A DNA stretch of 64,000 nt from Protopterus annectens (GCF_019279795.1 NC_056725.1:1614991359-1615055358), one strand, 5' to 3'. Counted from the first letter of the stretch, positions 36,713 through 50,119 are shown. Numbers and translations: made by a program. Notes: generated from the letters alone by a model not told the origin.

Positions 36713-38790
36713 GTAAAATCTTACTATAACCATAGACGTCCCTTCTTTTCCATGTTGCAGTATTCAAACTGTGTATTTCCAGCCCTCTGGCAACCAGACG
36801 TCGGCTTCTATACAAAAGCTTAAGCCTGGCTGCTGTAGGTGCATGGGATGTCACACGTAAAGCCATAAACCATGGAGTAATAAATATGAGGTCGGCACGT
36901 ACAGACCTCAGAACTTGAAGCCCAGAGAAGAGACTAAGGCCAAGGAGAAGGAAAAGCAAAAGCAAATGTCCCTGCAGGGCTGTAGGGGCTGGCCTGTAGG
37001 GAGAAGATACACCAGAGAATATTGAAGATACCAGGGGGTTGGAGGGTGGGATGGAATACTGCAACATGGAAAAGGACATCTATGGTTACGGTAAGATTTT
37101 ACAGAACTATTCTATGTCCTTCTATTCTCATGTTGCAGTATTCAAACTGTGGGAGAGTAACACAGCTAGGAATGTTGGGAGGTGGCAGAGGTAGAGGATT
37201 CCAGGAATCCCTGCAGGATTGCCCTGGCAAATCCTGCCCTGGCTCTAGAGATCTAGTGCTTAGTGAAAGCATGGACTGTAGACCAGGTGGCTGCCTCCAT
37301 GATGGAGGCTGTGTCTAGCCCTTTCATGAAGGCCTTTGAGGTAGCCATGCCTCTGATAGAATGTGGTCGCACTCCTTAAGGTGATGGGAGTAGCAAAAGA
37401 GGATGGATTTCCTGATCAAGGAGGAGGTAATTTGTTTGGAGACTGCCTTACCCAAAGCCCTGGGATGGAAGGAAATGAACAGTTGGTCAGATTTTCTGAA
37501 GGACTTAGTTTTGTCCAAGTAGAATCTCAGTTGTCCATGTACATCCAGGGAATGGAGAATCCTCTCTGCAGAGTTAGGAGGGGAGGGGAAGAAGGTGGGT
37601 AAGGTGAATAGACTGGTTTACGGACAGTTCATTTACTACTTTGGGCATAAAGGAGGGGTTTGTGCATAGAGTCACATCATTGTGGAAGGTGTAAGGAGAG
37701 CAAGCCATCAGGGCCTGTAATTCAGACACTCTTCTAGCAGAGGCAATGGCCACTAATAGAATGGTTTTCCATGTGCACATTTGAAGAGATGCTGTGCTGG
37801 TGGGCTCAAAAGGGGGTAGGGTAAGCTTTTCCAGCATGAAGCTGAGGTCCCAAGGAGGAGGGATGGGCTTTCTTGGTGGTCTGATGTGCAAGACCCCTCT
37901 CAGGAAAAGTCTTACGTCCAGTCTGGAAAGAAAAGGTGGGTGTAAAGGCAAGCATCCAGAAATGGCAGAAAGATGGACTTTGATCGAAGTGTAAGCTAGT
38001 CCCTCCTTAATGAGTTCATAGGTATAGTTCAGGACAAGGGATGGAACTGCTAGAAATGGGTCCTTGTCTCTAAGAGAACACCATTTCGAAAATCTCTGCC
38101 ATTTAGACAGCTTTTTTCTAGTAATTGGTTTCCTGGTCTCCCTCAGGACTGATAGCACATCTTCTGAGTAGTGTTGTCTAAAAGGGATCAAAAGTTGATC
38201 ACCCACAGAGTTAAGTGTAGTAAAGACAGTTGTGGGTGAAGGAAGGATCCCTGTTGCTCCATTAGTAGGTCCACCTTCTGGGGTAACTTGTGATGATTGC
38301 CCTTGGCTAGGGGAAAGCAGGAGGAGGAACCAATGTTGCCTTGGCCAACAGGGAGTCACCAGCAAGATTTTTGGCTGTTCCTTCTTGATTTTCAAAAGGA
38401 CTCTTTGAATTAGAGGAAAGGGAAGGAAGGCGTATAGGAACGGAATCTGCCATGTAAATCTGAAGGCATCCACTCTCCAGGCTAGTGGTGAGTGAGTCCT
38501 CCTGCAAAATTTGTTTAGTTGCCTGTTCTGAGGGGAGGCAAACAGGTCTCTTGAGGTGTGCCCCACTGGTGGGCAATGTGTAGGAAGGTATCCATGTGCA
38601 ACACCAATTCGTGTTGCAGAAAGGAGGTTCTGCTGAGCAAGTCCGCTTGTTTGTTTTCCTGAGAGGGGATGTATGAAGCTTTCAGGAAGAGGTCGTGTTT
38701 TGCGGCCATTTCCCACACTTGCAGGGCTATCAGGCATAACTGGTGTGCCTTTGTCCCTCCTTGTTTGTTTAGGTACCACATGACAGTACT
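36713..38790 (-). mobile_element. DIRS-type retrotransposon G, 3' part, copy 1 (fossil)
   Basis: A different DIRS subfamily whose left tip reads GAATAGTTGTGTAAAATC. 3' ITR (36713 to about 37000), ICR (37052-37155), YR (about 37170-38250, with SARRVSELQALMACSP and RKPITRKKLSKWQRFSKW) and the start of RNase H (TSFLQHELVLHMDTFL). It stops at 38790 at a suspect junction. Same architecture as B, C, F and I but unrelated tips. Confidence 0.9.
37052..37155. repeat. Internal complementary region of DIRS G, copy 1
   Basis: Reverse complement of G's left tip (GGTTACGGTAAGATTTTACA) runs straight into the reverse complement of its right tip (TATGTCCTTCTATTCTCATG). This is the same DIRS plan with different sequence. 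Confidence 0.85.
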
Positions 38791-38992
38791 GGTTTCCCGG
38801 AGTCCTGGGTAGAATGGGGGAAGGGCCTGACCTCGGCCAAACACCTTTTGCATTGTTCGGGTTTTTAGGGCGGGGCCGCATTTTACCGTAGCCCTTGGTT
38901 GGTTTCTAGGTTTGCACCCGGTTTTGCTATTGGCTCAAAAGGATTCCCGGTTTCAAACCTAATAAATTTTTGCCAAATAAAGGGATCCGGGT
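38791..38992. other. Error-rich junction between duplicated segments
   Basis: 202 bp matching nothing cleanly. The first part resembles G beyond 44537 in word order (GCATTGTTCGGGTTTTTAGG against GACATTGATGTGCTGTTTTT). The last part resembles F gag before 32971 (CCAAATAAAGGGATCCGGG against GCAAAGAATCAGGATTAAGG). It looks like unpolished read sequence spanning an assembly join. Confidence 0.65.
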
Positions 38993-40259
38993 TGTACACA
39001 TCATCCAATATATCTAAAACAGGAGGGATAGCCAGAGGCCTATGCTGGGGAGCAGAAGAAATTCCCTGAGCCTTTTCTTGGAATCTGAGTAATCTTGGCC
39101 TTCCCAGTGAAAGTGTTCCCTCAATGTATGCAGGGTTTCCCAAAGAGAAGTCCTCAGGGGGAGACAGGGAATAGACTCCTCTGCATCAGAGTCTTCGAAT
39201 GGAGAATAGGCATAATCCTGGTCCTCAGATAGTTCTGACGTAATAGAAGCTTGATCTGAGGAAGGGTAGTCTTCCTCTAATCTGGGCCTTTTGTCAGAGG
39301 GGGGTTGAGAACCCCTGATAAGAGTAATCAAATCCTCAGCCATTTTAAGCATCTGTTTTTTAGGCATGGTGCCTTTGGAGGGTGTCTGAGGAACCTGTTT
39401 TTTGGTTTTCATGGCTGTTTTAGATTTAGTGAAGGCTTTAATAGAGAAGGAGGAAGGCCTGAAGACTCCTTGAGAAATAGCAGGCCTGTCTAAATTCTGA
39501 GTTTCCCCGCTAGGAGTGGCGTCGGTATCTGTAGTAGGAATGGGGGCCGAGGAGCCTGCGACCTCGGGTACTGAAGACACCGGTAATGCATTGTCATCGG
39601 TACTCAGCGGCTGCGTAGGCGCCTCGCTGAGTACTTGAGAACCGGTAGTCGGCCTTAGTGTGGTTTCAGTAGGTGGTGCGGACCTCGTATGTCGGTCCTT
39701 ATCTTTGCGTTTTTTGCTCAAAACTGGAGTCGGAGTATCCGACGAAATAATATAATTAAATTTTTTGCCAAAAAAGTGAAGGGCGAACTCCGCCCGATGC
39801 TTAATAGTGCGTTTGTTGAATCTAGCACAAAAATGGCAGGCCGAGACGTCGTGGTCTGGGCCTAAGCAAGGTATACAAAAAGAGTAGAAATCCTTATGCG
39901 GTATTTGCTTCCCACATGAAATGCAATTATTAACTTTGTCTGACATCGGTCTGAGGCAAGAAAAGTTTCCCCAATGGGGTACTTCGCTTTCAAGAAGACT
40001 TCGGCTGAAATACTTTCGTAAATCTCAGGAGCTAGCCGACCGGCACTTACGAACTGCTTCTGCTTTGGGCACCGCGCGGCAAGACAGACAGAAGAAAATG
40101 GCGTCAGCTGCCTCTTTTATACCCCTGCCGCACTGACGTCAGGGAGGACGCGACGACAACTGACGCCGGACCTAGACTTTGGAATTCGGTCGACCGAGGA
40201 CCCACCTGACGGCAGGATAACCCATCTGTTATGACTGCAGCTGTATGCACGATGAACAT
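38993..40259 (-). mobile_element. DIRS F second copy, 5' part (fossil)
   Basis: Gag-like N-terminal region and 5' ITR, equivalent to 32971-34241, ending at the GATGAACAT tip. It includes the Cys-rich MSDKVNNCISCGKQIPHKDF start. It begins at the error-rich junction and may be the other haplotype of F. Confidence 0.9.
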
Positions 40260-40752
40260 CAAGGGAGGACATGTAGAGAATTTTTCTAAGAAAGAGTTAA
40301 ACAGACAAGCAAATAAGAAAATTCTATTTTTACTTACAAAACATACTACTGCTCAAGAGCGGACAGTGACCACTTCCGCATGCTAAGGTGGCAAATGAGA
40401 TCTGATGTATGGTACGGGACTAGTGCAGTATAGGCAAGGGAGAAGCTCGAGAGCTTTTGTTCCATGAGCTGGAAAAAGTGGCCGAGTCAGATCTGAACCC
40501 ATTTATGGAGAAATGACTGAAAATGACATCATCAGACCTGTTTATCTTTTAAGGAAATAATTTTGATATGAAATTCTTGATTAAGACACAAGTATATACA
40601 AGGGCCATTATCCCTCTATTGTGGAAATTCCTGCTGACCTGCCTCAAAGGACAGCTTAAGCAGAGCACTTTTAAAAACACCTTAAAGTACTAGTTTGTGA
40701 CTATTCAAAATGCCTTGGCTACGTTATTACCTGATACTTTGTAGTGCCGTAT

Positions 40753-40819
<67 letters not shown>

Positions 40820-42587
40820 ACTCCCTAATCTGGTGCAATATTCTACTAGGGAAGCTAAGGATTAATGAATGCCTTAAACTCATTTCTTTCTATACCTCAA
40901 TCCTATCCTAGCACTATTTCCCTCTCATCTCCCTCTATCAATGCTGCTCTGCTTACAGCGGTTCAGTTACTTAGACCTTACCATATTTTCCCCTCAAACA
41001 TTTGCCACCAATTCAGCCCTTACCTAAGCTCTAGCTTGTTCACATTAAATTTAATTTATGATATGATAGTTTTCAATACTTTGTGCTGTGATGCATTACA
41101 AAGCTCCTACTTTTGCATTATAAAGCTCCATCTCTGTCCATCTGAATGACTTTACTGTGAGCTGCACCTCATCTACTTCTTTTTCACTGTATGAAATAAA
41201 ATTTGTAAGATGTGAAAAATATAGTAAAAAGATATTGTTGCAAGGGGGCATGTCTCACCTGCACCCACACGTTCATCTTAAATATACCGATTCCATGGTT
41301 AAAAGATGAAGAAAAGGAAAAAAAAAAACACTTTTACAGTGTTACACCAATACAAACATACAAACAGCAAGACTGCTGCAACAATGCAAGCACATGAGCT
41401 TTCAACAAAATGCAATAAAAGAACTACAATATATAGTCATTTATAACAAGGCACCTCAATGGACTATAAGATAACCTATCATAAAGGAAGTTTCATCTTA
41501 TCTTTTTCTTTCAAAACTTGAAATGTACTAAGTCAATTATAAATTAATATTTTTACTGATCTGTTTTCTTTCCAAGTCTCCTGTATAAGTGGGCTCAGCC
41601 CAACATGTCACATCTATTCACAATGACGGCTAATAAATAAATTTTACTTCACTGCATAAATCCGAAAGAATGCATCCTAAAAAATATCAGAGCAAAGAAA
41701 CAAAGAAAATAAGGAATGAAGTTTGATCAATGAGAAAAAAAGAGACAGGCAAGTAATGTCATGACAACTGCAACTACTAACATAAATCATGGATGATAAA
41801 GATCTGCTTCAGTCAATGTGAAATAATTAAAACTAAAAAATATTTTTTAAAGTTCATTAACCAGTCCTATAAAACAAATATGAGTGAAAATAATTAACAG
41901 ATAAAGCTAAACATAGACAATGTGTTCCTTACAATAGAGTGGTTTTGAGTTTCTAGTTAAACTTCCAACAGGCATGTCCTGAGCCTTTAAAAAAAAATAA
42001 GTTATTACCTTACAATTCAAACAAATATTCATATCTTTAGATACAATAACTGCTACTAGAAAACAGCTACAGTCAGCATTTTCTTCATACAGCTGTGAGT
42101 TTTAATGAGGCTAAGCAGTTCTAGCTGTACCACTCGATTGTTGAGATATTTACAGAAATATGATTAATTGTAAATGCCAATATCCACGCATTGACAGAGG
42201 TCAAATATCAGTACAATTGTGACTGCCACTGTGTAAGCTTTAAGACAAAAATTTCTAATACCTTGTATGTACGTTTTTATAATCATTAATGCAAATATTA
42301 GCAAGAAATATTTGATGCCTAGAAGCATTAATAGGATATAACTGAAGAAACACCTGGAGGCATCACTAGACTGTAATAAGTTAACACTGCTGTGATTTTG
42401 TAACTGGACAAACAAGAAGCTAACTTCAGATACTGAGATATCAGTAATGAATGAAGGTAATTTACTGACAGCTCTCATTTTAACAGCACCCCTTCAGAAT
42501 AGTAGAATGTGTGTCCAAAACAGGATAACTGGCCTGCAAAGAAAGTGGAATTACGTTTATTTGCTACTACTACTATATGTATTGAAT
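40260..42587. other. Duplicate of the non-DIRS flank, no gene seen
   Basis: Matches 34242-36564, including the LINE-like fragment (about 40620-41210) and the decayed hairpin near 41580. No coding sequence supported. Confidence 0.8.
40754..40815. repeat. (CA)n microsatellite, longer allele
   Basis: About 31 CA units, against about 24 in the counterpart at 34736. Confidence 0.97.
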
Positions 42588-45500
42588 AGGTGCATGGGAT
42601 GTCGCACGTAAAGCCATAAACCATGGAGTAATAAATATGAGGTCGGCACGTACAGACCTCAGAACTTGAAGCCCAGAGAAGAGACTAAGGCCAAGGAGAA
42701 GGAAAAGCAAAAGCAAATGTCCCTGCAGGGCTGTAGGGGCTGGCCTGTAGGGAGAAGATACACCAGAGAATATTGAAGATACCAGGGGGTTGGAGGGTGG
42801 GATGGAATACTGCAACATGGAAAAGGACATCTATGGTTACGGTAAGATTTTACAGAACTATTCTATGTCCTTCTATTCCCATGTTGCAGTATTCAAACTG
42901 TGGGAGAGTAACACAGCTAGGAATGTTGGGAGGTGGCAGAGGTAGAGGATTCCAGGAATCCCTGCAGGATTGCCCTGGCAAATCCTGCCCTGGCTCTAGA
43001 GATCTAGTGCTTAGTGAAAGCATGGACTGTAGACCAGGTGGCTGCCTCCATGATGGAGGCTGTTAGCCCTTTCATGAAGGCCTTTGAGGTAGCCATGCCT
43101 CTGGTAGAATGTGGTCGCACTCCTTAAGGTGATGGGAGTAGCAAAAGAGGATGGATTTCCTGATCAAGGAGGAGGTAATTTGTTTGGAGACTGCCTTACC
43201 CAAAGCCCTGGGATGGAAGGAAATGAACAGTTGGTCAGATTTTCTGAAGGACTTAGTTTTGTCCAAGTAGAATCTCAGTTGTCCATGTACATCCAGGGAA
43301 TGGAGAATCCTCTCTGCAGAGTTAGTAGGGGAGGGGAAAAAGGTGGGTAAGGTGAATAGACTGGTTTACGGACAGTTCATTTACTACTTTGGGCATAAAG
43401 GAGGGGTTTGTGCATAGAGTCACATCATTGTGGAAGGTGTAAGGAGAGCAAGCCATCAGGGCCTGTAATTCAGACACTCTTCTAGCAGAGGCAATGGCCA
43501 CTAATAGAATGGTTTTCCATGTGCACATCTGAAGAGATGCTGTGCTGGTGGGCTCAAAAGGGGGTAGGGTAAGCTTTTCCAGCATGAAGCTGAGGTCCCA
43601 AGGAGGAGGGATGGGCTTTCTTGGTGGTCTGATGTGCAAGACCCCTCTCAGGAAAAGTCTTACGTCCAGTCTGGAAAGAAAAGGTGGGTGTAAAGGCAAG
43701 CATCCAGAAATGGCAGAAAGATGGACTTTGATCGAAGAGTAAGCTAGTCCCTCCTTAATGAGTTCATAGGTATAGTTCAGGACAAGGGATGGAACTGCTA
43801 GAAATGGGTCCTTGTCTCCAAGAGAACACCATTTCGAAAATCTCTGCCATTTAGACAGTTTTTTTCTAGTAATTGGTTTCCTGGTCTCCCTCAGGACTGA
43901 TGGCATGTCTTCTGAGTAGTGTTGTCTAAAAGGGATCAAAAGTTGATCACCCACAGAGTTAAGTGTAGTAAAGACAGTTGTGGGTGAAGGAAGGATCCCT
44001 GTTGCTCCATTAGTAGGTCCACCTTCTGGGGTAACTTGTGATGATTGCCCTTGGCTAGGCGAAAGCAGGAGGAGGAACCAATGTTGCCTTGGCCAACAGG
44101 GAGTCACCAGCAAGATTTTTGGCTGTTCCTTCTTGATATTCAAAAGGACTCTTTGAATTAGAGGAAAGGGAAGGAAGGCGTATAGGAACGGAATCTGCCA
44201 TGTAAATCTGAAGGCATCCACTCTCCAGGCTAGTGGTGAGCGAGTCCTCCTGCAAAATTAGTTTAGTTGCCTGTTCTGGGGGGAGGCAAACAGGTCTCGA
44301 GGTGTGCCCCACTGGTGGGCAATGTGTAGGAAGGTATCCATGTGCAACACCAATTCATGTTGCAGAAAGGAGGTTCTGCTGAGCAAGTCCGCTTGTTTGT
44401 TTTCCTGAGAGGGGATGTATGAAGCTTTCAGGAAGAGGTCGTGTTTTGCGGCCATTTCCCACACTTGCAGGGCTATCAGGCATAACTGGTGTGCCTTTGT
44501 CCCTCCTTGTTTGTTTAGGTACCACATGACAGTACTGTTGCCTGTTACAATGTGGAGTATCCCTGGCTGCAGGATGGGAAGGAAGACGTAGACCTAGCAG
44601 GCCAGCAGTCATTTCCCTGACATTGATGTGCTGTTTTTGCAGGGCAGGGGACCAGCACCGTTGTACCCTGTAGCCCTTTAGGGTTGCTCCCCACCCTAGG
44701 TCTAATGCATCTGCGTGTATAGACTAAGTAGTGGGAGGGAGCTACAGAGGAATTCCCTGGTTGCTGGAAACCTGCTGAATCTACCAACTTCAGCTCTATT
44801 TTTAGGCAGGGCAGAAGGGGGATGAATTTGTCTAGAGGCTGTTGGCTCTGAGACCAAACATTCTTTAAGTACCACTGGAATTTCCTCATGTGCATCCTTG
44901 CTAGTGGAAGCATGGGGATGGTGACAGCCATGAGACCGACAGTTTGCAGATAGTGTCTTGCAGTCAGGTGCGATTATGTCAACAGGCTTAGAAAATGGGA
45001 GGAGAGGGACTTTACTTTGTCTGGTGGGAGGAAGGATCTCATTAGACCAGTTCTGATTCTGTACCCAAGGAAAATCTTGTCCTATTGTGGGAGGAGAGAG
45101 GATTTTTGAAGTTTGAGGGTGAAACCCAGTTTGTGCAGTAGGGACTTGATGAAATGGAGTTGGGTTAGAAGGGTGGACTCTGATTCTTCCAAAATGAGAA
45201 TGTCATCCAAGTAAGGGTAGATTTGCACTCCCTTGGTTCTGCAAAGGGTGATGGCTGGGGCTAAGCCTTAGAAAAGCCAAAGGGGAAGGCAGTAAATTGA
45301 AAATGAGAAAAGGATCCAGAGAAGCATAGAAATCTCCTGTGGGAGGGGCTGACTGGGATGTGCAAGTATGCATATTTTAGGTCTAGAGTGACCATAAATG
45401 CTTGGGATGGGATGAGGGGTAAAAGAGTTTGAAGGGAGAGCATCTTGAAGGAGGGGACCTGTAGGAACAGGTTTAGGTATGAGAGGTCCAGGATAGGTCT

Positions 45501-48500
45501 CCAGGGACCATCCTTTTTTGGTTTAAGAAAAGGCGTGAGTAGATGCCTAGTCCCTCCTGTCCTGAGGGAACTGGTTCTATGGTTCCTTGAGAGAGAAGTT
45601 CCTGCAGGATGGGAGGAAGTAGAGGGAGATGATTTTTGGGAGGGAAAGGTATTTTTTTTTGTGTAGGTTTCTTTCAAGGATAGAAAGCATCCTTTTTGGA
45701 TGATGGAAAGAACCCACAGATCTGAAGTGATGGTTCTCCAGAAGGGAAGGCATAGGGTAAGGACAGAGGACAGGGGCACTTGGGCAAGACAGTCACGCAG
45801 AGGAAGGTCCCCATCTATCTGAAAAGGGCTGTTTGTTGGAGGGTTGAGGGGGTCTGGAATAAAGGTGGTCTCGGAGGTCCCCTACGTGGTCTGGCCATAG
45901 AAGGGCAAGAGGTGGAAGGGGCCCTTCTGACAAAGGATGTTTTGAATGGGTAGTTCCTGTACTGTCTGGGCACTGGGGACATCAGCAAGTGCTTAATGTC
46001 CTGCAGCTCCTTGCCTTTTTTTTTGCAAGTTTTTGAAAAGTTCTACAGCATTTTTGCCAAACAGAAGGTTGTTGTCTAGAGGAGCATCCATTATTTTGGC
46101 TTTAAAATCATCTGGCAGAGGCTGTAATTTGAGCCAAGAGTATCTGCACAAGGCCGATGCAGGGGCAGCAGATCTGACAGCTGCTTCTGCTGCATCATAA
46201 CTGCAATGGATAGTGTGTCTGGCTACTTGTGCGGCCAGGGACAGTTTGGAGGTAAGGTCTGATTTGGTTGGACAGTCAGGGGTGGAAGCCAATAAACTGG
46301 TGGACTGAGAAACCAGGTCTAGGGCATACGTCACCATGTGTGTTTGGTAGTTTATAGCCCTGAAAGCTATGGTAGAGGTGGTGTATACCTTTTTTCCCAT
46401 TCTGTCCATAGTTTTGCTGTTTTTATCTGATGGCAGTAGAGAAGCAGAAGGCAATTGCCTAGACTGTCTGTCTGGGGATACTGCAATAATTGCTGGGTCG
46501 GCCGGGGGGGGGGGGACTTGCAGTCATCACGTACTTTGTAACACCTATCTGGCCTTTTAGGGGCAGGAGGTTGAGAGTCTGGGTTCTTGGAAACAGAATT
46601 GAAGGCATCCAAGAAGGCTGGGAGCACTGGAGAGATGGCTGAATTGAGGGAGAGTCAAGCTGTAGAAGCTCAAAGTATCTCTTCTGGATTTCAGAAACTC
46701 ACATATGGGTAGCTAGAAATAGGTGGTAGGGTGGTAGGTACTATAAGGAAAGCTAGATAGCTAGAATGCCCTGCAAAACTGCAGTGGCAAAAGCCTTTCT
46801 GGAATCTTCTTATAAAGGCAGATAGTAGTGTTTGTGTAGTACAGAACTCCCACTCCAGAGCCTCCAAGATATCTTTATCTTTAGTAGGCACTCCTTCTGG
46901 AAAGGCTGTAGAGGTGGCTGTGGCCTGGTGGAGAGTGAGATCTGATACCAGTAGGGACAGGTTTTTCCATGAGTAGGTAACAAAAGCGTATGCAGTGACC
47001 AATCCACTTGGAAATGGTCTGTTTGGTAACAGGTTTCCTGGGGTTTTGAAGTTGTTCGGCAGGGTCAGGTGTTGGGAGGCAGGGGCCACGGACGGAGGTG
47101 TGTGTTAGGCTCCTCCCTCGTGGTGGATAGTGTCTCGGCCAGTCTGGAGCAATCAGTATCATCCTCGACATACATCTGTTTGTGCTTTCAAAAGTACCTT
47201 GGGCAGAAGGAGAGGGGTGGGAGAGCATAAACTGACCAGGATTGTCCAACTTCCAAGTTAGCAACAGCCCACTCCCCAAGCCTTTGGGTGGAAGGTCCTG
47301 AAAAAACCTTTTTAATTGATGGTTTTGTGGTGGGCAAAAAAGATCTATATGGCCTCTCCCCGCTTTCAGACAATCTCTGTAAACACCTGGGATGTTAGCT
47401 TCCATTCGTGGTTGGTCTGTCATATTTCTGTTCAGTGTGCCTTGTGGTGTTTTCCATCCCTAGCAAGACTGTGCTTGAAGTTGATTCGATTTTCCAGAGC
47501 CAGCCAGGTCAAAAAAGAGTCATGGGTCTGCACAAGGGGTATGAATGAGAGTTCCTCCTTGTTTGTTTATATACCACATTACTGTGGTGTTGTCTGTTCT
47601 TATGGATTTCTCCTTGTTGATGTAGTATCAGAAAGCAGATGGACGTTGCAAGCAGAGCATGTGTTGCAGAAGTATGTGTTTATCCCGCTTCAGTCAGGTA
47701 GTTTTGTAGATAAGGGTAAATTTGTATCCTAATCACTGGCATGATGCTGGCACTGATTGATACTCTGGGGTGAAGCGGGTGGGCGGTGGAGATGCAGAGA
47801 GGAGCAAGTGGTTTGATTGGGCAAGAAATGAAATCTGAAATCTCTTGCTGCAACTTGCAACTTTGTCTGATTGGGACATGCAGGTATCGTCCTTGAGGTC
47901 CCATCAAACCAGCCAAGTTCTTGCCCAGGGCCTGGGTGTGTAAATGTGAGCATCTTGAATTTTTAGTGAAGAATTTTGTGGCGAGAAGAAATGTGTTTAG
48001 GATGGGTCCTCCAGTTTTCCTTTCTTCTTGGCTGGAAAAAGCCTTGAAAAAACCTTGTGCTTTGGTGGTGCTTGACCTTTTGTTATAGCCCTCCTTGTTT
48101 AGGAGTTTGTAATTTGCAGTTGTGCCTCTACCCTTTGATTTTGTGGTAAATTTGGCATGCCTCTCATTTTGGGAGAGTGTGAAAAAATGGAATTTAGCCT
48201 CTCTGTTTATAATGTCCAGAATCCATTTGTCTGTTGTGACAATATGCATATCCTCAGCATTAGTACCAAAAGAACATCCTTTATGTAAGGTGCATTTAAT
48301 TTTTAGCTTTCACATGCAGATTTTGATTTTTTTCCTCTTGTGCCATGCATGTCTGTGAATGACTGATCCGGTGGCGGCCGCTCTGCTGGAGGCCTCTAGG
48401 GAGGCATAATTAACCACATTGTAACTTACCCACTTGTTCTGCACTATGCATCATATCCTCATCTCTTTTTATATCTGGTTGTTCAGGCGTTACATTTTGG

Positions 48501-50119
48501 TTTTAAAATTGATAACAAGAATTGTTGATATTTAATCATATGAAATTGGCAGTTTATGGTCAGAAGAATCTGGGTCTCTTGTCCGGTCTCCCTGGGGGCC
48601 TCTGATAAAATTGATAAGATCCTCAGCCATTTTAAGCATGTGTTTCTTAGGCATGTTTTAGGCATGGGTCCAGGTTGTGCAGCCCAGGTGAGTATGATGC
48701 CTGGCTGCTTTGGATTGCAAGTGGAAGGCCTTAACAGAGTGAGAGAGAGAAGAGGATGAAGGCCTAAATGGGTGTGGACAGATCTGTCCACTGTCATTAG
48801 TAGGCTCGAAGTAAGTAGGGGCGTAGTGTTGTTCGGGGAAAGGGCCAAGAACCAGCGGTCTCGGGAGGACCGCTGACTGACTGAAAACCCATATGTGATT
48901 ACTGCAGCTGTAATGCACGATGAACATCTAAGGAAGCATCCCGCTTGAAATACTCTCATTTTTTAAATGGTCTCCCCAAATGAAATATCCTCAAGTGGGG
49001 AGTCCTCCAATACCAATACAGTCCTCGTCAGGGGAGTAATAGCCTATGGGATAGGCCATCTGAGAAACAAAGGAGACAGATTCCTCAGAGGAGGAGTAAG
49101 ACTGGTCAGGGTCATCTTGAGTAACTGCTTGCTGAGTAGTAGTTAAAGGCAGGGAGGAAGCAGAGGCCGGGCTAGGACTCAACACAGGAATGCTGGTGGG
49201 AGTAGGGCCTGTAGGTCTAAGTGCCATAAAGGCCTGCATCAAAGAAGAAGTGAAGGATTTCCAGTCTGGGACTGCTTGAGGCGTTAGGTTCAAGTGTTTC
49301 ATTTTTTGTTTCCTTTTTGTAGGAGTGGGCGTCCGGGTAGGAAGGGAAACAGAGGCCTGTGCTGGAGTAGGAGAAGTCTTTGTTGGCCAGTCAAGCAATG
49401 GTTCCCCCTTGACATCTGTTATGGCCGACTTCTGTATCAAATCCGCTGATGTGTTCTCAGTGACTACTGACACGGCCTCTTCCAGAGAAACCAGAGTAAT
49501 CGCGTGTCCATCAGCCCCTAGAATAGCAGTCAGCAGAACATCCGAAGGTGGAGTGGCATCTGAAGAAGGCCTGCAGACCTTGGCCTTCTTCCTACGTTGT
49601 TTGGCTTGGGAGCCCAACTCGTTATTCATCCTAAGCATAAGGCGTTATAGACAGATGGCTGCATAAGGTCTTGGGTATGAAGGACTGACCAGGCAGGCCT
49701 TATGGTCGTGCTCTCCACCTATGCAAAAGACACAGCAGTCGTGGGAGTCTTGGTGCAGAATCTGGCACAATCAACTACATTTACTCTTTCTCAGACATCG
49801 GCTAATAGAAAAACTACAGCAACCAAGTTAAAGCTCATGTAAGAGTGAAAAAAGGCAAACCCCAACAGGGTACTTATCTTTTCGAAGGCTTCGGATGTAG
49901 GAGTGAAGCGGTCGAAGCTATCGCCATCTGCGGCTGAAACGTTCTGAGGTGTGTGTGTGCCGACGTCACATTTATACTCCATGGTTTATGGCCCTATGTG
50001 TGACGTCCCACGTACCCACGGCAGCCAGGCTTAAGCTTTTGTATAGGAGTCAACGTCAGGTCGCCTGAGGGCTGGAAATCCCACAGTTTGAATACTGCAA
50101 CATGGGAACAGAAGGACAG
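42588..50119 (-). mobile_element. DIRS-type retrotransposon G, copy 2, running to its 5' end (fossil)
   Basis: ICR (about 42802-42905), YR (about 42920-44000), RNase H and RT (about 44050-45780, with WYLNKQGGTKAHQL, KYAYLHIPVSPSHRRFL and FQFTAFPFGFSKA) and a gag-like region (about 45800-46700, resuming 48928-49790). The 5' ITR ends at about 50119 (AACAGAAGGACAG). The ITR keeps a CRE-like GACGTCA and a TATAAA in the order seen in F. H is nested in the gag-like region. Many breaks, older than F. Confidence 0.9.
46701..48927 (-). mobile_element. DIRS-type retrotransposon H, shortened and decayed (fossil)
   Basis: A DIRS of the F/B tip type nested in G's gag-like region. It starts near the right half of an ICR (ACATATGGGTAGCTAG), so its 3' ITR is absent. 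It then shows traces of YR (about 46720-47090), RNase H/RT (about 47100-48250) and gag (about 48250-48680), ending at GATGAACAT (48927). Heavily broken, yet its right tip is intact. Confidence 0.82.

Larger units (their letters stand above)
32971..38790. repeat. Large duplicated segment, copy 1 (F end, flank, G start)
   Basis: Matches 38993-44537 almost base for base: the F gag-like and 5' end, the non-DIRS flank and the first part of G. Copies differ by scattered substitutions, CA-repeat length and a few length changes. Confidence 0.93.
38993..44537. repeat. Large duplicated segment, copy 2
   Basis: Counterpart of 32971-38790 in the same order and orientation. Confidence 0.93.

Noticed and set aside
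38791-38992. A novel GC-rich island or regulatory insert
   Set aside because: Word-by-word comparison shows it resembles the flanking G and F sequences with many errors, so an assembly join is the simpler reading.
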